A DNA stretch of 7,490 bases from CAYSLA01 sp964431685 (lineage in GTDB: Bacteria > Armatimonadota > UBA5829), in NCBI GenBank assembly GCA_964431685.1, contig CAYSLA010000168.1, forward strand, positions 1 to 7,490, in the 5' to 3' direction. The notes under the pieces were generated by a model, which saw nothing but the letters and a program-made list of their open reading frames with translations, was not told where the DNA came from and searched no databases. Shown here piece after piece: positions 1 through 5,660 of this stretch. The translations under genes were made by a program, and so were the position numbers. How positions within the stretch are numbered: position 1 is the first letter of the stretch; every line of letters begins with the position of its first letter.

Positions 1-1
1 G

Positions 2-1561
2 CTACACCGTAGCCTTATCCCTCTGCTTGCCGGCGGTGTTTTCGCGCCTCTCACCGTAGTGCACCAGCTTGTTCACCGCGTTCAGATATGCCTTGGCACT
101 GGCTTCCACTATGTCAAGGCTCGCACCCCGGCCGGTGTAGATCTCGCCGCTCTTGGACTGTAGCTTGACGGTCACCTCGCCCAGTGCGTCGGTGCCACCG
201 GTGACGGATTTCACGATGTAGTCCAGCAGCGTGTAGTTCGCTCCGACCATCTTGTCGATGGTCTTGTAGACCGCGTCGACAGACCCGACGCCAATGCCGG
301 CCTCAACAATCTCGCCATCATCGGTGCGCAGTCGCAAGGTCGCAGTCGGTATGCCTTCCAGGCTCGTCATTACGTTCATGTATGACAGCTCGTACTTGGC
401 AGGAGCCGCGTAGACCTCGTCCGCAACGATGGCCTCCAAATCTTCCTCGAAAACTTCCTTCTTCTTGTCCGCCAGCTCCTTAAACCGCTCGAAAGCCTTG
501 TCAAGATCGGCCTTGGCGAGGTGATACCCAAGTTGCTTGAGCTTGTCCTCGAACGCATGGCGGCCCGAATGCTTGCCCAGCACCAGCTTGCTCTCCGTGA
601 GCCCCACAGACTCAGCGTCCATAATCTCGTAGGTGCGTTTGTCGGCGAGTACGCCGTGCTGGTGGATACCGGCTTCATGGGCAAACGCGTTTGCGCCAAC
701 CACAGCCTTGTTCACCTGCACCGAAAGCCCCGTCACATCACTGACAAGACGACTTGCGCGGCAGATTTCTCTGGTGTTGATCCCCGTTTTGGCGTTGAAG
801 ATGTCAGCACGAGTGTTTATCGCCATGACAATCTCTTCCAACGCCGCGTTGCCCGCGCGTTCTCCGATGCCATTGATGGTGCACTCCACCTGACCCGCGC
901 CGGCCATCACGGCTGCCAGCGAATTGGCAACGCCCAGCCCAAGATCATTGTGACAATGAACACTGATAATGGCTTTATTGACGTTAGGAACACGCTCGAT
1001 CACCTGGCGGATCATCTCGCCGTATTCACTGGGGATCGCGTATCCAACCGTATCAGGCAGATTAACCAGAGTGGCGCCCGCGTCTACAACAGCCTCTACT
1101 ACCTGGCACAGATAGTCGAGGTCGCTCCGGGATGAATCTTCCGCGGAGAACTCAACTTCCTCGCAGTAGCCCTTAGCGCGCTTGACCCCGGCCACTGCAA
1201 TATCGAGAGCCTCATCGCGTGTCTTCCTCAGCTTCTTCTCGAGGTGGATGTCAGAGGTTGCAAGGAACAGATGGATCAGCGGCTTTTTGGCGTACTTGAG
1301 GGCTTCCCAGGCACGGTCAATGTCGCCGGCGGCAGCGCGGCACAATCCCGCAACAGCGCTCGTTTTGACGGTCTCCGCAACAGCCCTCACAGCCTCGAAA
1401 TCCCCGGGAGAGCTGATCGGGAAGCCCGCCTCGATAACATCAACCTTCAGCCGAGCGAGCTGGCGAGCAACTTCCAGCTTCTCCTCTATGTTCATGCTCG
1501 CCCCGGGAGACTGTTCGCCGTCCCGCAGCGTCGTATCGAATATGCGAATCCGTCTAGCCAT
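2..1561 (-). CDS. leuA: 2-isopropylmalate synthase
   Basis: Catalyses the first committed step of leucine synthesis: acetyl-CoA plus 2-ketoisovalerate gives 2-isopropylmalate, in the cytoplasm. The 519-residue length fits the long, leucine-regulated LeuA class. An N-terminal TIM barrel opens with FDTTLRDGEQSPG. The divalent-metal ligands are visible as D14, the HCH pair H202 and H204, and N238 of NGIGERAGN; these match the positions I recall for E. coli LeuA, which supports the chosen start. HEAGIHQHGVL is also typical of LeuA. The C-terminal part from about residue 390 is the regulatory dimer domain, ending near GRGASLDIVEASAKAY, so leucine feedback inhibition is likely. The ATG at 1559-1561 has AAGGTGG eight nt upstream; an in-frame GTG four codons earlier (1571-1573) has no such site. 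It is the last gene seen in the cluster, 126 nt after ilvC. Homocitrate or citramalate synthase is less likely given the motifs and neighbours. Confidence 0.96.
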   Translation of the reverse strand: MARRIRIFDTTLRDGEQSPGASMNIEEKLEVARQLARLKVDVIEAGFPISSPGDFEAVRAVAETVKTSAVAGLCRAAAGDIDRAWEALKYAKKPLIHLFLATSDIHLEKKLRKTRDEALDIAVAGVKRAKGYCEEVEFSAEDSSRSDLDYLCQVVEAVVDAGATLVNLPDTVGYAIPSEYGEMIRQVIERVPNVNKAIISVHCHNDLGLGVANSLAAVMAGAGQVECTINGIGERAGNAALEEIVMAINTRADIFNAKTGINTREICRASRLVSDVTGLSVQVNKAVVGANAFAHEAGIHQHGVLADKRTYEIMDAESVGLTESKLVLGKHSGRHAFEDKLKQLGYHLAKADLDKAFERFKELADKKKEVFEEDLEAIVADEVYAAPAKYELSYMNVMTSLEGIPTATLRLRTDDGEIVEAGIGVGSVDAVYKTIDKMVGANYTLLDYIVKSVTGGTDALGEVTVKLQSKSGEIYTGRGASLDIVEASAKAYLNAVNKLVHYGERRENTAGKQRDKATV

Positions 1562-1569
1562 TCTTCTGT

Positions 1570-1576
1570 CCACCTT
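1570..1576 (-). promoter_or_regulatory. leuA ribosome binding site
   Basis: The minus strand reads AAGGTGG, followed by an 8-nt spacer and the ATG of leuA. This site decides between the ATG at 1561 and the upstream in-frame GTG at 1573, because the GTG lies inside the motif itself and has no purine-rich site before it. Confidence 0.75.
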
Positions 1577-1589
1577 GGATTGAGGCCAC

Positions 1590-1631
1590 GGGCCGTGCTC
1601 CGGGACGAGACGCAGTCCCAGAGCATAGCCC
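1590..1631 (-). repeat. 17-bp-stem hairpin upstream of leuA (hairpin family copy 1)
   Basis: In the transcript sense, GGGCTATGCTCTGGGAC pairs with GTCCCGGAGCACGGCCC across an 8-nt loop. Sixteen of 17 positions pair, two of them as G-U, with one A-C mismatch. It lies 28 nt upstream of the leuA start. There is no U-run after the stem, so it is a poor intrinsic terminator; RNA processing, mRNA stabilisation or a dispersed palindromic repeat are all possible. It shares the TATGCT...GGGAC arm and 8-nt loop with the hairpin at 5565-5598. Confidence 0.7.
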
Positions 1632-1639
1632 TACTTACT

Positions 1640-1670
1640 TACGCTTCGGGGCACACGCCCGCGAAGCATA
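1640..1670 (-). repeat. Hairpin just after ilvC (hairpin family copy 2)
   Basis: In the transcript sense, TATGCTTCG, a bulged C and GGGC pair with GCCCCGAAGCGTA across a 4-nt GTGT loop, giving 13 pairs including one G-U. It begins 17 nt after the ilvC stop codon. A smaller 6-bp inverted repeat, TAACTA/TAGTTA at 1675-1690, sits between them and includes the ilvC stop itself. The arms TATGCTTCG and CGAAGCGTA recur in the hairpin between ilvD and ilvB. No clear U-tract follows. Confidence 0.65.
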
Positions 1671-1687
1671 GCGTTAACTACAGATAG

Positions 1688-2689
1688 TTACTTCTTCTTT
1701 GCGATCCAGGGCATCATTTCGCGAAGCTGCGAGCCGACTTCCTCAATCAGGCTCTCGCGGCTGTGTCTTCGCGATGCGTTCAGGGTCGGTCTGCCAGCCT
1801 GATTTTCAAGAATCCACTCCCTGGCAAACTCGCCGGACTGTATCTCGCTCAGGATGTATCTCATCTCTTCCCTGACGTCCTCATTGATGAGCCGAGGGCC
1901 GCGGCTGTAGTCGCCATACTCTGCCGTGTTGCTGATAGAGTATCTCATATAGTCCATGCCACCCTCATACATCAGGTCGACGATCAGTTTGAGTTCGTGC
2001 AAACACTCAAAGTAAGCGATCTCGGGCTGATAGCCGGCCTCAACCAGAGTCTCGAAGCCCGCCTCCACCAGCGCGGTGCATCCGCCGCAGAGCACTGCCT
2101 GCTCACCGAACAGGTCGGTCTCCGTCTCTTCCTCAAAGGTGGTTTCAAGAACGCCGACCTTGGTCGCGCCAAGTCCACGGGCATAGGCAAGAGCGGTATC
2201 CTTGGCTTTGCCGCTGGCATCCTGATAGATGGCGATCAGAGCGGGCACGCCCGCGCCTTCGGTGTAGACCCGGCGAACGAGATGGCCGGGGCCCTTGGGC
2301 GCGACCATGATTACGTCAACATCCGCCGGAGGAACGATCTGCCCGAAGTGAATGTTGAAGCCGTGCGAGAACAACAGTGTCTTGCCGGCGCTCAGGTTCG
2401 GCTCCACCTCGGCCTTGTAGACCTTGGGCTGCGTCTCGTCCTCGGTGAGAATCTGGATGACGTCGCCCTGCTTGGCGGCCTCTGCCGCGGTCACAGGCTT
2501 GAAACCGTGCTCGACAGCCAGCTTGTAGTTTGCAGTTCCCTTGATGTCGGCGACGACTACATCAACTCCGCTGTCGCGCAGGTTCTGAGCCTGAGCGTGA
2601 CCCTGGCTTCCGTAGCCGATGATCGCAACCTTTTTTCCCTTGAGAACGCTAAGTTTTGCGTCCTTGTCATAGTATACTTTAGCAGGCAT
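1688..2689 (-). CDS. ilvC: Ketol-acid reductoisomerase, class I
   Basis: Isomerises and reduces 2-acetolactate (or 2-aceto-2-hydroxybutyrate) to the dihydroxy acid, the second shared step of valine, leucine and isoleucine synthesis, in the cytoplasm. The 333 residues match the short class I form. The N-terminal Rossmann domain carries GYGSQGH at 25-31. The knotted C-terminal domain carries the Mg ligands D192 and E196 (TDLFGEQ) and E228 and E232 (YFECLHELK), plus SISNTAEYGD at 251-260. K132 in PKGPGH and H109 in SHGFNIHF are the usual active-site residues. The loop after beta strand 2 reads ADIKGTANY (47-55) in place of the usual GLRxGSxSW type: an Asp is present and the Arg is absent, which suggests NADH or dual cofactor use (inference). 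The ATG has GGAGGA five nt upstream. Confidence 0.97.
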   Translation of the reverse strand: MPAKVYYDKDAKLSVLKGKKVAIIGYGSQGHAQAQNLRDSGVDVVVADIKGTANYKLAVEHGFKPVTAAEAAKQGDVIQILTEDETQPKVYKAEVEPNLSAGKTLLFSHGFNIHFGQIVPPADVDVIMVAPKGPGHLVRRVYTEGAGVPALIAIYQDASGKAKDTALAYARGLGATKVGVLETTFEEETETDLFGEQAVLCGGCTALVEAGFETLVEAGYQPEIAYFECLHELKLIVDLMYEGGMDYMRYSISNTAEYGDYSRGPRLINEDVREEMRYILSEIQSGEFAREWILENQAGRPTLNASRRHSRESLIEEVGSQLREMMPWIAKKK

Positions 2690-2694
2690 TTGTA

Positions 2695-2700
2695 TCCTCC
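2695..2700 (-). promoter_or_regulatory. ilvC ribosome binding site
   Basis: The minus strand reads GGAGGA, followed by a 5-nt spacer (TACAA) and the ilvC ATG. It is the strongest canonical Shine-Dalgarno sequence in the window. Confidence 0.8.
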
Positions 2701-2713
2701 AGTTTGCCTTGTT

Positions 2714-2730
2714 GGCAGGTTCTTCCTGCC
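2714..2730 (-). other. Small hairpin upstream of ilvC
   Basis: GGCAGG and CCTGCC form a perfect 6-bp stem with a 5-nt loop, ending about 14 nt before the ilvC Shine-Dalgarno sequence. The downstream arm could instead pair as TGCC with GGCA (loop AACAA), so two mutually exclusive folds exist. Both are short and could be chance. Apart from this and the ribosome binding site, the 79-nt spacer shows nothing else. Confidence 0.3.
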
Positions 2731-2768
2731 TCGACTGTTTACTTACTCGAAAACACTACGTTGCGATG

Positions 2769-3140
2769 CTAGCGCTCGCCACGCGTCCCTGTCCTCACAC
2801 GCGAAATCTTCTGCGGCCCCAGTTTGCGCCTGATGAACTTTCGCAGAGCCACACCTATCGCCCCCAGGCAGAATCCGGCAATCGCCATTGCCGCCAACTG
2901 CAGCACAAACCCGAGCGCACTCTCCAGACCCATCAAGTCGATAATGCGGCCATACAGCAGCCACATGCCATAGATCACAGTCGGCAACAGACCTATCAGA
3001 AATCCACCTGCGGCTCCAAACAGCGGGCCACGCCCGCGAATCCCTGACAAGACCCCAATAATCGCGCCCACAAATGGACCGACCACACCGACAAAAAGCA
3101 GCAACCTGTCGACCATATCCGAGGCCGCGTTGCCGTTCAC
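2769..3140 (-). CDS. Small three-helix membrane protein of unknown function
   Basis: I do not recognise this 123-residue protein. Three hydrophobic, glycine-rich segments are visible at about residues 12-33 (LLLFVGVVGPFVGAIIGVL), 40-62 and 76-98, followed by a very basic tail (RKFIRRKLGPQK, then more Arg and Lys), suggesting an inner-membrane protein with a cytoplasmic C-terminus. No signal peptide or catalytic motif is apparent. The GTG start overlaps the ilvN stop as GTGA, so it is probably translated by coupling; an ATG at codon 9 is the alternative start and would keep all three helices. No good Shine-Dalgarno sequence is visible for either. It lies inside the ilv cluster between ilvN and ilvC, so a link to branched-chain amino acids is possible by position only. 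An overlapping frame is longer, but rich in Cys, Trp and Arg and without hydrophobic periodicity, so this frame is preferred. Confidence 0.75.
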   Translation of the reverse strand: MNGNAASDMVDRLLLFVGVVGPFVGAIIGVLSGIRGRGPLFGAAGGFLIGLLPTVIYGMWLLYGRIIDLMGLESALGFVLQLAAMAIAGFCLGAIGVALRKFIRRKLGPQKISRVRTGTRGER

Positions 3141-3649
3141 TGCACTTGAGCCATCGCCGTGTGTGGACCGCGAGCCAGAGCAATCTTCCCTGTGCGCACC
3201 ACTTCCATTATTCCAAACGGCTTCAGCAGTGTCTCCAACGCGTCCACTTTGTCCACATTGCCTGTGACTTCGATGGTGAACGAGCTATCGGATATGTCGA
3301 TTATTTTCGCCCGGAAAATGTCGACTATCTGCATGATCTCCGCACGCTGGCTGGACTCTGCGTTGACCTTGATCATTGCCAGTTCACGCTCAAGTATGGG
3401 TATCTCGCTGTAGTCGATTACCTTGATCACGTCAACCAGCTTGAATGTCTGCTTGTTGATCTGATCCAGAACTGAATCATCGCCGGTGACGACTATCGTC
3501 ATACGGCTGACAGTCGGGTCATCGGTGATGCTGACCGCAAGCGACTCAATATTGAACCCTCTGCGTGCAAAGAGCCCAGACACTCTCGCCAGCACGCCCG
3601 GCTTGTTTTCCACAAGGGCTGTTATCGTATGCTGCATCTTGTCGTGCAT
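3137..3649 (-). CDS. ilvN: Acetohydroxyacid synthase small (regulatory) subunit
   Basis: Regulatory partner of IlvB; in this family it activates the catalytic subunit and confers feedback inhibition by valine. At 170 residues it has the normal length. An N-terminal ACT domain (about 7-80) contains HTITALVENKPGVLARVSGL and RRGFNIESLAV. The second half (about 85-160) is the small-subunit C-terminal domain, from ELAMIKV to FGIMEVVRTG. G18 and N33 correspond to the E. coli IlvH positions G14 and N29, where changes cause valine resistance; their presence suggests normal valine sensitivity. The ATG at 3647-3649 is chosen because GAAAGG lies 11 nt upstream; the in-frame GTG at 3679 would add ten residues unlike the family and lies in the tandem repeat. 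A third possible start is Met5. It is separated from ilvB by 170 nt of repeat-bearing spacer and overlaps the next gene by four bases. The symbol ilvH would serve equally. Confidence 0.95.
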   Translation of the reverse strand: MHDKMQHTITALVENKPGVLARVSGLFARRGFNIESLAVSITDDPTVSRMTIVVTGDDSVLDQINKQTFKLVDVIKVIDYSEIPILERELAMIKVNAESSQRAEIMQIVDIFRAKIIDISDSSFTIEVTGNVDKVDALETLLKPFGIMEVVRTGKIALARGPHTAMAQVQ

Positions 3650-3669
3650 ATATCGTTCTGCCTTTCGTA

Positions 3670-3691
3670 ACACTGCCACTACACTGCCACT
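3670..3691. repeat. Perfect 11-bp tandem duplication
   Basis: ACACTGCCACT occurs twice in a row without mismatch, just upstream of the ilvN ribosome binding site. It looks like a recent small duplication. It could give copy-number variation in the ilvN leader, but no function is evident. Confidence 0.8.
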
Positions 3692-3705
3692 CCGAACGCT
3701 ACGCC

Positions 3706-3773
3706 GTCACTCGGAATGCAGTGAGGAATCTCCGCACCGCAAGAGCAGATTCCTCGCGTTGCTTCGGAATGAC
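3706..3773. repeat. Palindromic intergenic repeat, two facing half-copies
   Basis: A left arm (3706-3732: GTCACTCGGAATGC, then GTGAGGAATCTC) and a right arm (3747-3773: AGATTCCTCGCG, then CTTCGGAATGAC) form an imperfect inverted repeat around a 14-nt centre. The arms match a kind of dispersed palindromic repeat (GTCATTCC...GAGGAATC) that I recall as abundant in intergenic DNA of several bacterial phyla. It encodes nothing and is probably a non-autonomous, MITE-like or REP-like unit. As RNA it would fold into a long hairpin between ilvB and ilvN. Confidence 0.75.
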
Positions 3774-3784
3774 ATGACACACAC

Positions 3785-3812
3785 TGTCATTCCAAACGCA
3801 GAGAGGAATCTC
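3785..3812. repeat. Third half-copy of the palindromic repeat
   Basis: TGTCATTCCAAACGC followed by AGAGAGGAATCTC repeats the left arm of the neighbouring element in direct orientation, 11 nt beyond its right arm and 7 nt from the ilvB stop codon. It can pair with the arm at 3747-3773 as an alternative hairpin, so the middle arm has two possible partners. It was probably left by tandem insertion or partial deletion of a second unit. Confidence 0.7.
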
Positions 3813-3819
3813 GAGCGTC

Positions 3820-5502
3820 CTACTTGGGCCGGTTAACCATCATCTCTTCGATGCTCTGCCCAGCCGGAATCATCGGAAACACGTTCTCGTCCCGACTGAT
3901 GCGGAAGTCAATCAACGTTGGCCTGTCGTTCACCTCCATCGCCTTTGCGAGAGCCGCATCGATCTGGCTCATGTTCTCGACCTTGATCCCGACCGCGCCA
4001 TAGGCATCCGCCAATTTCACGAAATCCGGCTGGTAGGATATATCCACTCCCGAATAGCGGCTGTTCCAGAAGAGTTCCTGCCACTGCCGCACCATACCCA
4101 GGAATCCGTTGTTCAGCAGAATTATCTTGATCGGGAGCTTGTGTTCACATGCGGGCGCCAGCTCCTGAAGAGTCATCTGAAAACCGCCGTCACCAACAAT
4201 CGCGAACACGTGGCTGTCTGGACATCCTACCTGCGCGCCCAAAGCCGCCGGGAACCCATAGCCCATCGTCCCGAGACCGCCGCTGGATAGGAACTGCCTG
4301 GGCCTGGTAGTCTTGTAGTAGAGCGCAGTCCACATCTGGTTCTGGCCTACGTCGGTTGCGATGACCGCGTTGCCCCCGGTGGCCTCCCAGACCTTCTGTA
4401 TAACACACTGTGGGAAGACACGGGTGTCATCGGTGGGACAGACCAGCGCATATTCGTTCCGCCACTTGACTATCTGCCGGTTCCAATCCGTCTCATCGCG
4501 CTTCGCGACGCGCTTTGTAAGCCTCTTGAGCACTTCCTTGCAGTCACCCGCTATGGCAACGTCCACGGCGACAGTCTTACCGATCTCAGCAGGGTCAACA
4601 TCGACGTGGATCACCTTGGCCTTCTGAGCGAATGCTGCCAGTTTGCCGGTTACACGGTCATCAAATCTCGCGCCCACAGCAATCAGCAGATCGCAGTTGT
4701 GGACGGCATGGTTGGCATAGGCAGTACCGTGCATTCCGAGCATGCCCAGGGAATGTGCGTGAGTCTCGTCAATGGCGCCCTTTCCCAGAAGAGTCGTGGT
4801 GACTAGTATGTGCGTCTTCTCTGAAAGCTCTCTGAGTTCATCGGAGGCATTGGCCGATATCACGCCCCCGCCGACATACAGCACCGGTCGCTGCGCCGCG
4901 TTGATTAGCTGCGCGGCCTTGTCAATAGCCGAATCGTCGATCTGAACTTCCGGCTCGTATCCACGCATCTTGACTTCGCTCACCGGCTCATAGTCGACTT
5001 CCGCAAGCGAAACATCCATTGGAATGTCAATGAGCACTGGACCAGGCCGACCGGTGGTGGCGACAAAGATCGCCTCCGCTACCACACGGGCCACGTCCTT
5101 GACGTCCTTCACAAGATAATTGTGCTTCGTCACTGGCATAGTAATGCCGGTTGTGTCCGCTTCCTGGAAGGAGTCTTTGCCCAATGCAGCAGTCTTCACT
5201 TGACCGGTGACTGCCAGAACGGGGACACTGTCCATGTAGGCCGTGGCCAGACCGGTAACCAGGTTCGTCGCCCCAGGGCCGGACGTGGCAAAACACACGC
5301 CGATCTTCCCGGTTGCGCGCGCGTAACCGTCCGCAGCGTGGGCCCCACCCTGTTCGTGGCGCATGAGCATGTTCTTTACGTCAGTCCGGCCGTAGAGGGC
5401 GTCATATATCGGAATCATGACACCACCTGGGATGCCGAAGACTATCTCGACTCCGTGGTCGGCCAATGACTGTATAAGTGCGCCGGCTCCGTTTGTCTTC
5501 AA
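3820..5502 (-). CDS. ilvB: Acetohydroxyacid synthase large (catalytic) subunit
   Basis: Thiamine-diphosphate enzyme that condenses two pyruvates to acetolactate, or pyruvate with 2-ketobutyrate to acetohydroxybutyrate, in the cytoplasm. It is 560 residues, normal for the family. The N-terminal domain (about 1-165) holds the catalytic E50 in RHEQGGAHAADGYAR and SGPGATN. The central FAD-associated domain runs to about 345 and includes RFDDRVTGK. The C-terminal ThDP domain has the cofactor motif GDGG (437-440) through NN (464-465), with D438 and N465 as metal ligands, and VRQWQ, whose W474 is characteristic of AHAS rather than pyruvate oxidase or related enzymes. The start is a TTG with AAGGAG eight nt upstream; no ATG is available nearby in frame, and MKTNGAGALIQSL is the expected N-terminus. 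The adjacent ilvN supplies the regulatory subunit. Confidence 0.97.
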   Translation of the reverse strand: MKTNGAGALIQSLADHGVEIVFGIPGGVMIPIYDALYGRTDVKNMLMRHEQGGAHAADGYARATGKIGVCFATSGPGATNLVTGLATAYMDSVPVLAVTGQVKTAALGKDSFQEADTTGITMPVTKHNYLVKDVKDVARVVAEAIFVATTGRPGPVLIDIPMDVSLAEVDYEPVSEVKMRGYEPEVQIDDSAIDKAAQLINAAQRPVLYVGGGVISANASDELRELSEKTHILVTTTLLGKGAIDETHAHSLGMLGMHGTAYANHAVHNCDLLIAVGARFDDRVTGKLAAFAQKAKVIHVDVDPAEIGKTVAVDVAIAGDCKEVLKRLTKRVAKRDETDWNRQIVKWRNEYALVCPTDDTRVFPQCVIQKVWEATGGNAVIATDVGQNQMWTALYYKTTRPRQFLSSGGLGTMGYGFPAALGAQVGCPDSHVFAIVGDGGFQMTLQELAPACEHKLPIKIILLNNGFLGMVRQWQELFWNSRYSGVDISYQPDFVKLADAYGAVGIKVENMSQIDAALAKAMEVNDRPTLIDFRISRDENVFPMIPAGQSIEEMMVNRPK

Positions 5503-5510
5503 ATCAGATA

Positions 5511-5516
5511 CTCCTT
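5511..5516 (-). promoter_or_regulatory. ilvB ribosome binding site
   Basis: The minus strand reads AAGGAG, followed by an 8-nt spacer and TTG. This site fixes the non-AUG start of ilvB. Confidence 0.8.
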
Positions 5517-5564
5517 GGACAGAATGCCAGTCAGTTCAGTCTACAGGTCGGACAAGTCTCACGC

Positions 5565-5598
5565 TACGCTTCGGGACGAAGAACGGTCCCGAAGCATA
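5565..5598 (-). repeat. 13-bp-stem hairpin between ilvD and ilvB (hairpin family copy 3)
   Basis: In the transcript sense, TATGCTTCGGGAC pairs with GTCCCGAAGCGTA across an 8-nt loop, with all 13 positions paired (one G-U). It lies 62 nt upstream of the ilvB start. The arms are nearly identical to those of the hairpins between ilvC and leuA. There is no U-run after it, so it is more like a repeat or an RNA-processing or stabilising stem than a terminator. Confidence 0.7.
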
Positions 5599-5622
5599 CG
5601 CTAATTATGCGTAGGGCGGACA

Positions 5623-5648
5623 TGTATCGGGAACAAGTTCCCGATACA
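5623..5648. repeat. Perfect 12+2+12 inverted repeat after ilvD
   Basis: TGTATCGGGAAC and GTTCCCGATACA are exact reverse complements separated by two bases. The element lies 12 nt past the ilvD stop codon. As DNA it could be a dimeric regulator's operator; as RNA it would form at least a 10-bp stem with a 6-nt loop. No U-run follows in the direction of transcription, so an intrinsic terminator is unlikely. It differs in sequence from the other hairpins in the window. Confidence 0.75.
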
Positions 5649-5660
5649 CCGGCTGAACCC

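Noticed and set aside
1763..2833. Plus-strand reading frame of 356 codons opposite ilvC
   Set aside because: It mirrors ilvC codon by codon and runs past it into the spacer and the membrane-protein gene; no domain or credible ribosome binding site supports it.
2743..3183. Minus-strand 146-codon frame overlapping the small membrane protein
   Set aside because: It is unusually rich in Cys, Trp and Arg and lacks coherent hydrophobic segments, while the alternative frame gives three clean helices and overlaps ilvN by four bases.
3650..3819. CRISPR-like array in the ilvB-ilvN spacer
   Set aside because: The repeats alternate in orientation, are imperfect and have no regularly sized unique spacers; they are palindromic repeat halves.
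5623..5648. Intrinsic terminator after ilvD
   Set aside because: The stem is strong, but no U-run follows it in the direction of transcription.
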